From positions 83,756,007 to 83,820,006 of the forward strand of contig NC_089978.1 in the NCBI RefSeq assembly GCF_036417845.1: a stretch of 64,000 nucleotides of DNA. The letters are read 5' to 3'. The notes beneath the pieces were generated by a model. That model was not told where the DNA came from. It saw only the letters and a program-made list of their open reading frames with translations, and ran no database searches. Made by a program: the position numbers and the translations under genes. The DNA comes from Apteryx mantelli (Eukaryota > Chordata > Aves > Apterygiformes > Apterygidae). Numbering within the stretch: position 1 is the stretch's first letter; each line of letters begins with the position of its first letter. Below, in pieces: positions 51,404-64,000 of the stretch.

Positions 51404-51429
51404 TGTATGTAGTATGTATACTACATACA
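51404..51429. repeat. Perfect 11-bp inverted repeat
   Basis: TGTATGTAGTA (51404-51414) and TACTACATACA (51419-51429) flank the 4-base loop TGTA. It lies in a TGTA/CATA-rich stretch, so a simple-repeat origin is likely. Confidence 0.85.
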
Positions 51430-53300
51430 TGCATGTGTTTCAGTGTATGTATTCAGTATATGATAGATGAAAACTCAAATGAAAGAAAGTAATTGGTCAT
51501 TGCAACAGTTGGATGTTACCTTCTGTATCGGTGATTGAGGGAAGTATATGTAGGCTATCCGGTGGACCAAACAGCTCTTTACAGTTGCATTTTTGTGACT
51601 CAAGGATCCTGAGCTTTTGTTTTGCTTTTTCCCAACTACTACTAGGAAATTTCATATGGGTCTCAAAATTTTTCTGTCCTATCCTTCCTCTGTTCTTAGC
51701 AGGTATCTGTTTCCCTGACACTTCCACACTGCTTTTTTCACGCCCTCCATGTGTGTTGGCTGCTTCTACCATCTCATGCGTGCCAGCAGGCCACTGTTGT
51801 AGCACAGCGTGCTCAGTGCTCAGCTCTTGCACCGCTCACCCCAGCAGCTCCCTGTCAAGAAGGCCGAGCAGTTTTAAGTGAAGTCCTGTGCAAGTGTGTC
51901 AGATTGGAAGTAGAACACACTCTGTTGCTCTTAGGGGGTAGGGCATGTTTTCTTCAACAGATGCATGGCCAGCAGGTAAAGATATGAGAGTTCCCCTTGT
52001 ACATGGTCAAGAGAGAATAGTGCTGCTGGAGTCTTTGAAAGGACACCTATAAGTGCGACTGTTTCCTGCCAACTTAAAAAAAACAACAACCCCCCCCAAA
52101 AAAACCCTTCTGACTTAATCACGTTTTCAGCAGGACAGCAGCTGTGCTCATTCAAATTGAGCCAAGTTAACAAAAATTTATTTTTCTTAGAATTAAAAGT
52201 TTCTAAACTAATCTGTGTGGGGTGAAATGCAGAAGTACTTACTGAAGGAAAGGAAGAGGAGGGTAGGAGTATGGAAAAGCACAGAAATATTTCTTGCTGT
52301 CCAAAAATCAACCCTGCCTTCTGGCAGAACTGGAAGAAGGGGTATGATGAGGATGAACAGAAGCACTAGTCCTGTTTTATTCCAGTGTGTGTATGATTGG
52401 CAATCTGCAGTAAAATATAGTCTCTGTTAAACCTGAGAGAAGCTGCACTTGACCCTCTCTGCTTGTGTTTTGTTCCTTTCGTAGAAGCAAATATTTGAAT
52501 ATAGCTGGGGGTGGCAGTTACCGGCCCAACCAGCGATATGGCTGATGAAAGAAATAAGATTATTTCGTTGCGCTTCCAGTCTACCCCTTGTCTTCTGTTT
52601 CCATGGATATCTCAGATTCAAGAAGGAGGAAAATAGAGAATTAGCATTTCCCAATGCAAGAATAACTATGCCAGAAAATTCCTGTTCAGCTCTGTAGCTG
52701 ATTCCTTCTTTGTAGGGAGTCTGCCTTTATAGCTTTAGTATCATATTATTAGCTGTAGGACTGCAGTGATGTATTATCCGTAATCTTTTGCAATGTAAAA
52801 TAATATGATTTAATAATACACTGTTCTGAATTACATGAAAACATAAATCAAATACAAAAGTTACTGATAACATCCTGTATAGAACAAAACTTTAGTGAAG
52901 GCATTTGACTGAGTTTGGTTGGTAGCTGTACTTCATTGTGGCAGTTGCTGTACTTCCTCTCACAGGCTTAGAAAAACATTCCTGTTATAAGAAAAATAGT
53001 GCAGCACATAAAATGATTTTATATTGTTATACATGTTTAAAATCTTTTTGAAATTGGAAGCTCAGTTTTATTTACAGAAGCAGGTTGTATCTTTTATTAC
53101 ATAAGTATCCACGGATCTTAAAGGATGTTCTTTGACCTTTTTGAGGTTGTTTATCCTGTTTCTTGTAGGCAGTAGAGCTTGTGTGCTTTAATCTGTGTTT
53201 GCTGATAAATTGCCAAATTGCCTTTTCTCTTCTGTGCCAATCTATCCTTTTTTCTGTAATCCACATCCTGACTGATGTATTAAAGGTTTTGTAGAAAAAA

Positions 53301-53326
53301 AAGTGAACCATCTGTATGGTTCACTT
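53301..53326. repeat. Perfect 11-bp inverted repeat, 4-base loop
   Basis: AAGTGAACCAT (53301-53311) and ATGGTTCACTT (53316-53326) flank CTGT. It would make a compact hairpin in DNA or in the intron RNA. No known small RNA was recognised. Confidence 0.88.
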
Positions 53327-54252
53327 CTGATTTATGAATTGCATTTTATGGTATATTCATTAAATATACACTAAGACCTTATAAATACTTAACTGCTGTA
53401 TATTAGAATATATATTTACCTGAGTGTTTAAATGTATTTCAGCATGTTGCAAGGGTGGTGTAGTGGCTTTTCCATGTGTGAGCTCTCTTGGTTTGTTAAT
53501 CTGAGGCTTTGAGATCCAACTACGTAAAGCACTGACGAACTGATGGAGACTAAATCCAATTTATTCAGTTTTCTTGCATGTGTAAGTAGGACTGAGGGAC
53601 TGAGAACAGTAAGGACATTGCTTATGGTACAGAAAAAGTCTTAAAACACTGAAATAACTAACTTTATCACTGGTTTGAGATCTGATTCTGCACCATAGAA
53701 TTGAATGATTCTGCACCATCACTAGGGCTTTGGTGAATTAAGATTAAGTCAGTGTAAAGACTTAATGACAAAACAGTTTATTCAAATTGCACTTTCAGAT
53801 CTCAAGTCCTGATGCAAAATCACAAGTTAACAATTCAAAAGGTAACAAACTTCTTTCCACAGTTATATCAATAATAGTCTCAAAACTGTTTTGCTGCTGT
53901 AAGTTGTACTCTCTGCCTGCGCATCCCCATACATGTGCCAGTGTGTGTGTGTGGGGGGGGAACAATATTATCTTCAGTCTGTAAAAGGTATTTGCATAGA
54001 TAATTTTGAAGCCAGTGTTGCTAGAATATAGCTGTCTAGGTCAGGAACCAGAGATAGTAAGCCATGAACAGGTGACAGGCATCCCTTAGAGCAATGATAC
54101 ATTAATTTATACTGAATCTTTTCACTGTGAAATTTGGCTGTTAGTTGAGACTTTGATTCAAGCTGTTTGGAAGCAGGTTCCTTTGTTCTTTGTTAAAATA
54201 CCGGAAAAATGTATGTTCTAAGGACTATTGAAATTAGCCAAAATATTTACAC

Positions 54253-54270
54253 TGTGTGTGTGTGTGTATG

Positions 54271-54309
<39 letters not shown>
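54253..54309. repeat. Compound TG/TA microsatellite
   Basis: (TG)n is followed by GTATGTAT and a long (TA)n run of about 13 units, then CACACA. It is the longest pure TA tract in the window. Confidence 0.9.
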
Positions 54310-54311
<2 letters not shown>

Positions 54312-56219
54312 GGCTTCCCCTTTTTTTCTTCTTATTTATAAAGTATTTATAGAATTTTTATCACTGGTACAGTTCGTTCCAAACTTATACTAGAAGCCTC
54401 AGGTGGAATCACAATCCCTTTTGCATCATGCTGTACAAATAAATTCATGTATATAATGAGAAAAGGCAAAAATAGCTCAGGAGATTGGAAAATTGATATA
54501 AAAAAGTGGAACAATACTCCTTACTTTCTAGTATCTTCCTGTCTCTGATCTCTCGTTGCCTGCTCCTTTTCTTTCACTAGTTTCTTGACCTCTGATTTTG
54601 TGCAGGTTATATGAGAATGTAGTCCAACTAAGTGCATGAAAACATGGTAATCCTTTTGCCCCATACACTGCCATTGGAGAGGCATAGGGATTCAAGCAAG
54701 TTGGTTTAGGGGAAGGAAATGGATCTAGGCGATGAGAGCTATGGAGAAGTCTGAATGAATTGTGATTATTTACTGATGGGAGAGACAAATTTTCAAATAC
54801 ATGAAAGGCTGATGCAAGGAGAGAGGCAATAATCTGCTTTCTCTTCATAGTGGATAAACAAGAAGCTTAAATTCCAGTTAGAAGAATGTGGGTTAGATAT
54901 AAAAAAAAAATAAAAAAAAGGCAGCTTTCACATGGCAATAGATTGCCTGGAGATTCTGAAGAACAGACTGGACAAATCTGTCTGGACTGACACAGGAAGC
55001 TCTTGGAGCAGGGCTTGAGCCACTTGACCGCTTCACGTCCTCTTTTGTGTTTTTTTTTCTTTCTTTTTTTCTCTCTCTTTTAATTATGAATTGCGTTCCT
55101 GACCATCGCCCTTGTAAGTCCAAATGTACTATGAATATATGCTGCTCTGAAGTTATCAGTTCTTTATTTGGGATAGAATTTTGCAGGCTAATAGGCCTCA
55201 CTGTCCCATGTTTCTTTGTTTTTTGGTATTTATACTCTTCAAATTGGGATCATTTTTGTACTGTTTCTCTTTCTGTATGCTAGAGGAGTTTACCTAATGG
55301 AACGGTTTCCTACAAAGCAATCAAGAAACAATTCCATTTCGGAGGTCATTTCTGCTTCTTCACTTAATCTCTTTGCAGGTACATTCTCGCAATACAGGTG
55401 GTATTAAGAATGAGATGAATGTCTGCAAATGCCAATTTAGGGACATAAGATGCATTTACATTCAGTCTGAGAATATGCTCACTGCCTGTGAGTCAGCAGT
55501 GTCAAATAACTATGCAGTGAAGGAGAAAAAGATAAAAGTAGTGACAAAGTGAGTGCAAATCATGAAATTGGTGTTTGTCCTTTTATCTAAACAATTATTT
55601 CTAACCTTAATGACCTTTGCCAGCCACAGTTAGCATTTCTAACTATTATGATACTAAGCATTCATTGAGTTTTATTAGTTTTGATAGTGTTTATTTCCAA
55701 TAACTATTAATATCTAGATAAATATTATCACAGTGACTAAGTGCTAGAAGTACTAAAAAAGTTAAATATGAATTTTAAGATATGCATATAAAGGTGAAAT
55801 CTTGACAGAAAAGTCTTTGGGGGAACTAACCAGTTATCTGAAGATAATGTCAGAGAAATATGTTGTTGTTACAAGATGGAGATCCCTTGGTCCTCTGTAG
55901 AAAGACTGGGTGACTTAAAGTAACTGGGATATTTGTTTTTAATGGATGTACATGATCCTATTTGATTTATTACTGCTAATCTATTTATCTTGGCACCAAC
56001 TGATTCATATACTCTAGCAATTTTAAGGCCTTGCAGGACCATTACATCATCTAGGTTACGCTCTGTATGATGTGGGCTCTTAGACTTTATTCAGCTACCC
56101 CTGTTTTGAGCTTGTAGTTAACATGAAGTGCATCTTCTAGAAGAAAAATGTTTGGTCTTCATTTGCAGACGTGGAAAGACAAAGAAGCCACGTTTCACTC
56201 TAACTTCATCAGTAGTTAA

Positions 56220-56440
56220 TGACCCTCATTGCTGAAAAATATAATTATGCTCCATTTCCAATATGAATTTGTCTGGCTTCAGTTTCCAGGCATTGCCTCT
56301 GGCTTCTGCTCTAGAGCTCCATTAGGGAGATGTTTATACTCTCTAATGAAGTCACCTTTCAATTCTCTTGCTGTAAACTAATCAGACAGCTCTTTAATTC
56401 TTGCTGTAAGGAATTTTCTCTAGCCCCCTATTATTGCGTA
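56220..56440 (-). mobile_element. Ancient CR1/L3-like LINE remnant, minus strand
   Basis: The order of weak landmarks follows the complement of CR1/L3-type 3' ends: 'aggcattgcctctggcttct', 'tttatactctctaatgaagt', 'cacctttcaattctcttgct', 'gtaaactaatcagacagctc', then 'tgctgtaaggaattttctct' and 'agcccccta'. Divergence is high, so this is an old insertion and the limits are uncertain. Confidence 0.5.
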
Positions 56441-56849
56441 TCTATATGAATTTTTTGGTTGCATTTTTTTTGAAAGGTTTATAGGAGAAATGCGCATAGT
56501 ATGTTAACATCAGTCTCCCCGGTGCTGTATAACATACTGAAATCAATATTCAAATCACTGGTTTTCAACTGATTTATCCAAGGTTTGGTCTCTGCCTCTT
56601 CAATTCTCTATCATCATCCTAGGAGCTCAGGTCACCAACTTGCTCACTAGAAAATTTTCAGACATGTTGCTTTTAAGACCATGCACTGAGTTCTACAGAA
56701 TAGGTTAGCATTTTTTTCTTCAGGTATGGACTTAATATTTGCTGCAAGAAATAAATTTTGTCCAAATAAACCCAAGTCATTAAAAGATTCCTCTGAGTGC
56801 TAGCCTTTGTCATACAAATTTTCCTGATCTTTTTTCTGTATTTATTGAC

Positions 56850-57000
56850 AGATCAGTGATGAAAATGCCAAATAAGATTGGAGCTCCTCCTGAACTAGGA
56901 ATGTACCTTTGCAATGGCAGCTATTTTTATGAGTTTATATGCTAGTATGGACTGCAGAGTGCTTTTTAATCCCCTGCAATTGTAAAACTGAAACCTCCCT
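56850..57000 (-). mobile_element. Possible ancient CR1/L3-like LINE remnant, minus strand
   Basis: 'cagatcagtgatgaaaatgc' followed by 'aaataagattggagctcctc', and later 'gctttttaatcccctgcaat', resemble the complement of the CR1/L3 reverse-transcriptase C-terminal region. It could belong to the same insertion as the fragment at 56,220-56,440. The match is weak. Confidence 0.38.
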
Positions 57001-58669
57001 CAGAAAAGTAACGGATGATTGTTAGAGAAAACTTGTTTTCCATAGTACATCCAGACTTTCCTGAGCTGGTGGAATATAATATCAGGGAATCTGATAGGCC
57101 TAATGCGCAAGGGTATGTTTAGTTTTGTTATGCTTACAGAAAAAAAGGTAAAATGTTTGTTAATTGCTACTGGTTGGGTGTCTCCTGTGTTTTCTCATAT
57201 TAGCTGTACCATGATTGCTGGTCACAGGCAATGACCTTCCAGTTCTGTGATTAGTTCATGTTTAACTGTAGATATCTGGGATTTGGGATGCAGCAATATT
57301 CATATGAAAAAAGTAATCATCTTCTGTTTTAATGAATTTTCTTGATGATGATTTAGCTGCTGATTGTTGAAACTCTCTGGAAGGCATCTTCCAGACATAA
57401 GTTCCCTCTAACCAACAATTTTTATTTCCAAATTTTATGTATGTATGTTATCCAGTTTTCTGATTTTACTCAGTTAAATGCAGCACATCCCTGTTGGTAA
57501 CAAGCATGGTGATCTGTATGTGTTTAGGTTCAGAGTTATTGATAACTTCAGCAAGGGTGGTGGAGATATAATCATATTACAGAGTTGCATCATCTGATGG
57601 CTGTTGCTACAGTAAAATGTCTCAGTAAAGAGCTATTGATCATCTCCATTTAATTTGTTTTGGGAACATGCATTCAGATTTTCAAATATATCTAGTCACC
57701 TACATCATACTTAGATGCAATTTACATTGATTTCTGTGACAATTAGATGCCTCAATACTTGGGGAAGATGGTGGCCTTAGTATATGTTATCTTTTATTGT
57801 AGCTTAGATATTTCTAAGTACAGATTTATTGCTTGGTTTGGTGAACTGGAGGCTGCATTAATACTATATTCCTTGTCATAAGGCAAGAGGAACTTTATAA
57901 TATTCCAATAGGACCTGTGTAAAACAACTGAGAGTGCTTCCCTGCGTTATCGTGTGTAATAGAACTCATGTTTAAGAAAACTGCCTGAAGTTGCTTGCAC
58001 TTAAAAATTGGTCTGTGATCATTCCACTGGCTAATAACTACCCCTGCTTAGAAGAAGAGAGAGAGGGGAAAAAAAAAAACCCCACTCATTTCTGTTCTGA
58101 ATTTGTCCAGCTTCTAGCTATTAGGTCTTGCTTGACCTTTGGCTGCTCTATTCAAAAGTTTGTTTTGAAGGTTTTGTTCCCATAGGTACATACTTACAGA
58201 CAGGAACTGAGCTGCTCAATAACTTCCTCGTTGATATAATAAATAAAGATAGGGTTCTGACATGGTAGTAGGAGGTGTTGTTCTAAGTCTTTTAGTAATT
58301 CTTGAAGTTCTTCTCATAGTCATTGTTGGCTTTTTGACGTTTTGAATTGTGGATGTTGGTAGGGACATGTGATCTCTCATACCAATGCCAAATACGGGGA
58401 TACTGTGATCTCTCTGTTTTTTCACCCTCCTTCTGTCTAGACATCTAATAAGTTGTGTTAGTGTTTATGGCTTCATGCCTATCTAATTATTCACTATAAT
58501 TCCACCATAGTTTCAACACTTATACACAATTTCCTTGTATTTGTTCCTAAATAGGTAGCTTTTCATTACCTTCATCATTTGTGTTGATTTTCTTCAAGTG
58601 CATGGTCCAGACGTGTCCATCAGGGGCTTATCCTCTTCCTGTTTACCATTTCCCCCAAGCCATTTGTCA

Positions 58670-58780
58670 GCTGTGGATTTTATCAGTAGCAATTGTTTTT
58701 CTTCTAGGTCATTAGTAAACTGTTAAATAACAAAGGGTCAAGAACTGATCCCTGTGGGTCCCAGTTAGTTAGGATTTTAT
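58670..58780 (-). mobile_element. Ancient CR1 LINE remnant, minus strand
   Basis: 'cttctaggtcattagtaaac', 'tgttaaataacaaagggtca' and 'agaactgatccctgtgggtc' closely follow the complement of the CR1 reverse-transcriptase C-terminal region, including the characteristic 'gatccctgtggg' block. The surrounding parts are too decayed to trace. Confidence 0.6.
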
Positions 58781-61700
58781 CTTTAAAAATAATGATGTTC
58801 TTAAAATAAATGTTATTATTTTTAAATTATTGACTTTCTGAAGCTGATGAGTGGTCAAATCATTTGCCTTTGAAAATTACAGGTATATTGCATCAACACT
58901 TTTTTCACTTTTTTTATATTACATTTATCTTCTTCTTCTCTAGCTGTGTATTTCCTGTATAAGTACAATTATTTTAATGGTGGTAATCATATATTCTGTT
59001 TTACTGATGTAAATAAATTTTTACAGAACTTAGGAATTTAACATCTAAAACTTATGTCTCTCAAAATTAAGCTTAATGGTGAAATCCTCATTCCACTGAT
59101 GCTCAGAGCAAAACTTCAGTTGACTTCAGTGAGGTCCAGGTTTCACTCTACGTATCTGGAGACTCTAAATAGTGTATATATCCAGCACTGTTTCTATAGT
59201 TAATCATTTAACTTAATAAACTGTTTGTTCTAATATAATTCTAGGAAATAATCGGCCTCTGCCTTTTATGCTGGTCAACTAACGAATATGGTCTGAAGAA
59301 ATATTCTACTGGTTAAGCTTTTGTATGTGACTTCAGAAATTGTGAGGCTTGGAAAATATGGTTGCCTCTCCCTCTGTGCTGAAAACTACATTGCCATTCC
59401 TCACTTGGTTGCAGAGTAAACGTGTAAGTGCAGACAAGAGCAAACTGGATCGTGTTTGTAATTATCAATATAATGGCATTCTCATTGTGGTCCGTAACTT
59501 ACTGTTGGTGCCTAATGGAGCCTTACAGTCCCCGAAAAGTTGGGCTTGGCAAGTTGGTTCAGGGCAAGGCCTTGTCTTCCTATCCTGTCACTGGGGTAAA
59601 AGCCTTGCAGAGGGCAGCCTGGTGTTGCTGTGAGCTACAGGGGAGCCCCTGGAACTGCCTGTCCCTGGAGGAAGGGTGATGGTGGTGGGGAGCTTGCAGA
59701 AGAAAGAATGGGGCTTTAAGCAGGTTTAGAGGGTGAGGGTGGACATCTCGATGACCAACTTTTGAAGCCCTTTCATTGAGGGAAAGTACACCGGGTAATG
59801 TTTGGTCCTTTTAAAATGCATAAGGATGGTTTCCCATGTTTTGCTTGATAGCCTACCAACTGAGACACTAGAGGTCAACTCTTCCTTCAGCACAAGCAGA
59901 TTCAAACACACGTTTCCTGCTGACGGGGGAGACTGTTCTGTTGTTTATAGGCAGATGGAGGAGGGAGGCAGGAAGGGAGGCTGCCTTCTGTTCCTTCTTC
60001 TGCAGCTGGAAAATGGCAACCAAAAATGCAAGTCCTGGAGTCAAAAGGAGAGCAAACAAATTTTCTGCATGCAGAATATGGTAATAGTTTATCCAGTGAA
60101 CCTACAATATGTTTATTTAACACCCAAGTGTGGTTTAGATCTTTGGCTTATTAAATCACTTAAGGGTTTTTGTTGTGTTATAGTTCTGCTTTACTATAAT
60201 AGTTGCTCTTCGACGTTTCTTCATAAAAATGTTTTCCCATTTTACCGCATTATTTGAAGGTCATCTGCTTGTTTTTGCCCACATGTGAGTAGAAATGCCC
60301 ATATTGTTGTGGATAATCATCGCTATTAAGATGCATTACTAAAGCTAGAATACTTTTTGTTCCTATGCATTTTTAAAAAATAACTTTTAAATATTATTTT
60401 GCTACTTATACTCATTTCCACAGATTTGTTATTGGTAGACTTCTTATCTTTTTGTAATCAGTTTTTACTGCTAGTTTATAAGTCACTGCCATCAATTTCC
60501 CTGTTCTTCTGTGTTGTATTGAAAAATATTATCATCCTACATTTATATAACAGCCTTAAAGCAATAGATTTAAATTTTTGAGGCCTCCCCACTCATCTGT
60601 TGTTTCTCAGATTTAAATTTTTTTACATGTTTTACAGTTACTTGTTGACATTAACTGCTCCACTGCTAATTGCTTTAGTAGTGGGAGTCACTTATGTGCT
60701 TGCATTTGGGTTGATAGTGAGTACTGTGACAGGCTTATTGTTAAGTACAGAAGGTCAATGTTAAAGTCATGCCACTCTCCCTGAATTTCTCTCCCACAGG
60801 AAAGAGGAGGAATGGGGAAATGTATCTTTTCCAGTTAGCCCCAAATCTCTTTTTCTTTTCTTTCTTTTTTTTTCTTTGGTGTTATAAGTTTGAGTGTACC
60901 TGTCTTTGGGATGTCGTCAGTCCCATTTGCACCTGCAGTTCAGTTTGTACGCTCCTGTATTTTGCGCTCTTCCCTAACATTTGGACGTAAAGTGATGCAT
61001 TATCAACACACATCAGCACATGAATACTGAGCATTTAGAGGCATGAGGGAAAACCAGTGTAGAAATGAAAACCACAAGAAACATTTGGCTCGCTACTATT
61101 CATTTTCTTTATCCTTTTTCAGTTGGCCCTACTATTATATGTATTGAAATGTGTTACTGAATTTAGCACTTGAGTTGTATGAAAGACTGTTTGCCTCAGG
61201 ATTCAGCTGTAGCTTGCAGCAGGATATGCGGGCTCCAAATACATATATTTATGTCATTCCTCAGTATGTTCGAAAAGTCAAGGAAGTAAGAAAGCTTCGC
61301 TATTGACTCAGAAGAACTTTTATGGAAGGGGCCCGTTTCCCCCCCACCCCCTGCCAATGAACTATGCCACTAAACACTTTTTTTATTATTGTTTTTTAAA
61401 AGACAGATCTAGCTTTCTCCTATCTAGCAAAATTATGTTTTATAGTCCCATTTTTTGCATCAGATAATAAAAAGGTATGCCAAGGTGTACCAAGGTGCGG
61501 CATATTCTTTTTTTTTCTTAATTAGAATTTTGCACACATTGCTTAGGCCTACAAACCTTGGCATAGCTCTGATACAGATATTTATGTCACCCTGCCCTTC
61601 TGTGTATGCAGATAATATCATTTAAGGACAGTGGTTTAATCAATCATACTAGTAAATAGTGGTTATGCCATAAAAAGGCACTCCATGCAAGTCTATGTAC

Positions 61701-62690
61701 ATTAAAAAAATAACTGGGATACATAATGCCCTTCCATGCATGGAAGATGCAAAGAAACACCACCTTTGCTAATAGGTTTTCTGTCATAGTCGTATTTGCT
61801 CTGTTTTCTTTTTTCTTTTCCTTTTTCAGAGGTAGTTTCTTGGTTTGTTCTTCAGAATGAGACTTTGAGATTTTCTTTGATTTATTATCTTTTAGGATTT
61901 TTTTTAACCTCTTGCATTCTCAGTATCGCTAACATTTGGAGGTTGAAAAAAATTTTCTCCTCCAGCTGGGAGCAGAAAGTCTGGTACCTGCAATAAGATG
62001 TTGTTCATAAACTTTAGCAGGAAACTCTGTGTTAGGCAGTCATTTACCGATACTCACATTAGAATTGTGTTTTAAAGGAACACTATCAAATTTAAAATGT
62101 ACATACTCATAATACTGAGAATGTTTCCAAAGCTTGGGTTATGTCTGTGCATAATATGCTCACAGTATTAAATTAGAATATATATGTTTTTGTAGGTCCA
62201 GAAGGGGATAAAAGTGCAAAGTAAACATAGTGAAGCTTATGTAAATGATTTCAGTGGTGACTGAGGAAAAGTTTTCATTGTAGTGGTGGTGGGTTGAGTC
62301 TGTGAAGAATGTTTTTGGAAGGACAAGAAGTATACACTGAGATACCATAGTGCTTCAAAGTTTGTTAATAGAAGCCATGTGGGAAAGTGCTGATTTTGAG
62401 CTGGTGGATAACTTTTGTGTGCTCTTAAAAATCTGACAAACTTATTTCTTGCTAACTGTATATGTTTCAGTTATGTTCAATGGAAGTTAAATGGGAATAC
62501 TTCTAAAAATCCCATCCAATAACAAGGAATTAGGGAATATAATATTTTATAATTGCTATGTAGCAGCAAAAAATAAAGCACAGAATGTTCCTCTACGATA
62601 GTTTTAAGACATAGATACAGATTTGGTTACTTCTACTCTGCAGGATTCCGTATGTGTGCAAACTGGGAACGTCTTTTCCAGAAGTCAGAA

Positions 62691-62708
62691 GTGTGTGTGT
62701 GTGTGTGT
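62691..62708. repeat. (GT)9 microsatellite
   Basis: Nine uninterrupted GT units, continuing into TATTTTT. Confidence 0.85.
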
Positions 62709-64000
62709 ATTTTTAATTTGCAAATTCATCCTGAGTCCTGCTGATGAAATGGGTTGCACTGCTGCAGTGCCCTAACAGCTAACAGGGTTGTACAGATGTA
62801 AGTGAGGCCATGTTTTGGCTTACTGTGTTTGAGTGGTGATATGTAAGAAGCGTAGATCCCAGGTTGACTTTTGGATTACTTACATGTTTGTGTGAGGGAA
62901 AGATTTTTAGAGGAAAGAAAATGTTTTTATTTGCAGCAAATCTCTGTAAACTTTGGGTCAGTGAGGCAGAACAACCTCAAACACCATCAAATTTTTTAAA
63001 GTCATTTATTAGAAAGAAGCTGCATCTCACATATGGTTTCAGTAATCTAGGTGTTGACATGTTTTGCTGTCCTGCTTAGAAAGGAGAGCCAAGAACAGCT
63101 TTATGGAAGTGTGATGGAGATGCAGCATACCAATCATCTGCTGATCAGAAGCTGATTCTATTTTATTAATGCAAAGAAAGTGTTTGAAATCCACTGTTTG
63201 ACCTCTTTCTTTGCCTTGGTTTTCATTTTTGTAAGGTCAGTTAAAAATTAACTACAACAGATATTCAAACATTCTCTTGGGTTAATGCCATTTTAAGAGG
63301 ATACGACCCATCAGCTAGAAAGAATAGGAGTGTGTCCATACTTACTTACTACAGTGCTGAAGGTATGTTAACTTAAATCGGAGGTCAGCAACCTAAGCGC
63401 TGTGATAAACTGGCTCTTTCTGTAGTAGGAGTTTGTGTGACCCTAGAGGATGATGACCTGTGTTAGAGGACAGCAATATTGCCTTTCTGAGAAGCAAAAT
63501 GTCATCAGTTAGCTTGTCGGTAGTCTCCTAAAATTGTAGGAAATTGGTAGCAGATTTCTCTCAAGCTCTGGTTCCCAGTTCCTTCCTCTGAATGGCACGT
63601 AGTGGGAATTGGAAACAGTCTATCCCAATATCCTGTTTTGAATTGATGTTTTAAATTGCTGACCCATAATTTAAATCTCCCTGAAGACAGATGTAGAACT
63701 TAAATGTTATGCAGGTTTCTCTTTATATAAATTCTTTGCTTTCTCCTCTCCCCCTCCTTCTTGCAAACAAAATGGAGAGTGATAAAAGCAATGGAAAGAA
63801 ATGTACTTTGGGAATTGGAAAGAAGAAGTAGATAAAAAAAACTGTTTTAAAAATAAAATTACTATTATAACTGAAACATTACTTGGAGAAGATGTTAACT
63901 TGTTTTTGCAAAACATTGTCTTAAAGTTCATTGTTATCCAAGAGAGGAATAAGGAACTAGACTTTCTAGGCAGGAAGTCATCCAATAAAACAGATTTTAT

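Larger units (their letters stand above)
24565..64000 (+). other. FRMPD4: Presumed FRMPD4 intron 1 (5' part; acceptor beyond the window)
   Basis: The intron begins with GTAGGTGT at 24565, and no following coding exon was recognised before the window ends. I looked for the expected second-exon start (HRTKSSGW-like, then a WW-domain sequence) and did not see it. The first about 650 bases belong to the CpG island; the rest is AT-rich. Contents include two young antisense CR1 copies, old LINE remnants, microsatellites and inverted repeats. By eye the plus strand looks rich in T and G over much of 25,500-41,000, as expected of a transcribed non-template strand. Open frames within it (for example 59802-60257, 151 codons; 42196-41879 minus, 105 codons) have no recognisable domain. 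Confidence 0.55.

Noticed and set aside
59802-60257. 151-codon frame in the intron
   Set aside because: The translation is unlike any known protein and no matching splice sites were identified. The block is kept only as a GC-rich observation.
1-64000. CRISPR arrays, operons, rRNA or tRNA genes, integrated viral genomes
   Set aside because: No regularly spaced repeats, tRNA-like cloverleaf motifs, rRNA landmarks or retroviral LTR pairs were seen. The only mobile elements recognised are CR1-type LINEs.

Overview
The window looks like nuclear DNA from a bird. The main evidence is a set of CR1 retrotransposon copies. Several carry the CR1 3' end with its repeated octamer tail (ATTCTGTG-type at 5738-5766, and its complement at the starts of the minus-strand copies). 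The rest fits an amniote genome: a mostly AT-rich background, sparse repeats, simple repeats, and one sharp CpG island. A non-avian reptile is not formally excluded. No bacterial, viral, CRISPR, rRNA or tRNA content was recognised.

Layout. Bases 1 to about 23,740 are intergenic or far-upstream DNA with no supported exon. They hold an internally deleted plus-strand CR1 (about 4250-5766), a 5'-truncated minus-strand CR1 (14,998-15,554) and an older decayed CR1 (about 22,095-22,335). Bases about 23,740-25,215 form a strong CpG island. Inside it, 24,524-24,564 reads as a very short first coding exon, MDVFSFVKIGKLS plus two bases of the next codon, followed directly by a good splice donor (GTAGGT). 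This matches my memory of the N-terminus of FRMPD4, a postsynaptic FERM/PDZ/WW scaffold protein, so I read the island as the FRMPD4 promoter and exon 1 on the plus strand. Bases 24,565-64,000 would then be part of the long first intron. It contains two young CR1 copies, both antisense to the gene, plus several degraded CR1/L3-like fragments and a number of microsatellites. No second exon was seen.

Regulation and structure. The sequence just 5' of the proposed start codon is unusual. It has a dense guanine-run tract, several short upstream ORFs, a GAGT tandem repeat that puts a TGA in all three frames, and a five-codon uORF whose ATG lies 4 nt before the main ATG and overlaps it out of frame. 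Elsewhere the most striking item is a perfect 34-bp spacer-free palindrome at 41,805-41,838. Several smaller perfect inverted repeats are also present.

Limits. Everything was read by eye. Gene identity rests on 13 complete codons and a donor site, repeat families were recognised from remembered consensus features, and exact repeat boundaries are approximate. I do not see a convincing new biological system here.
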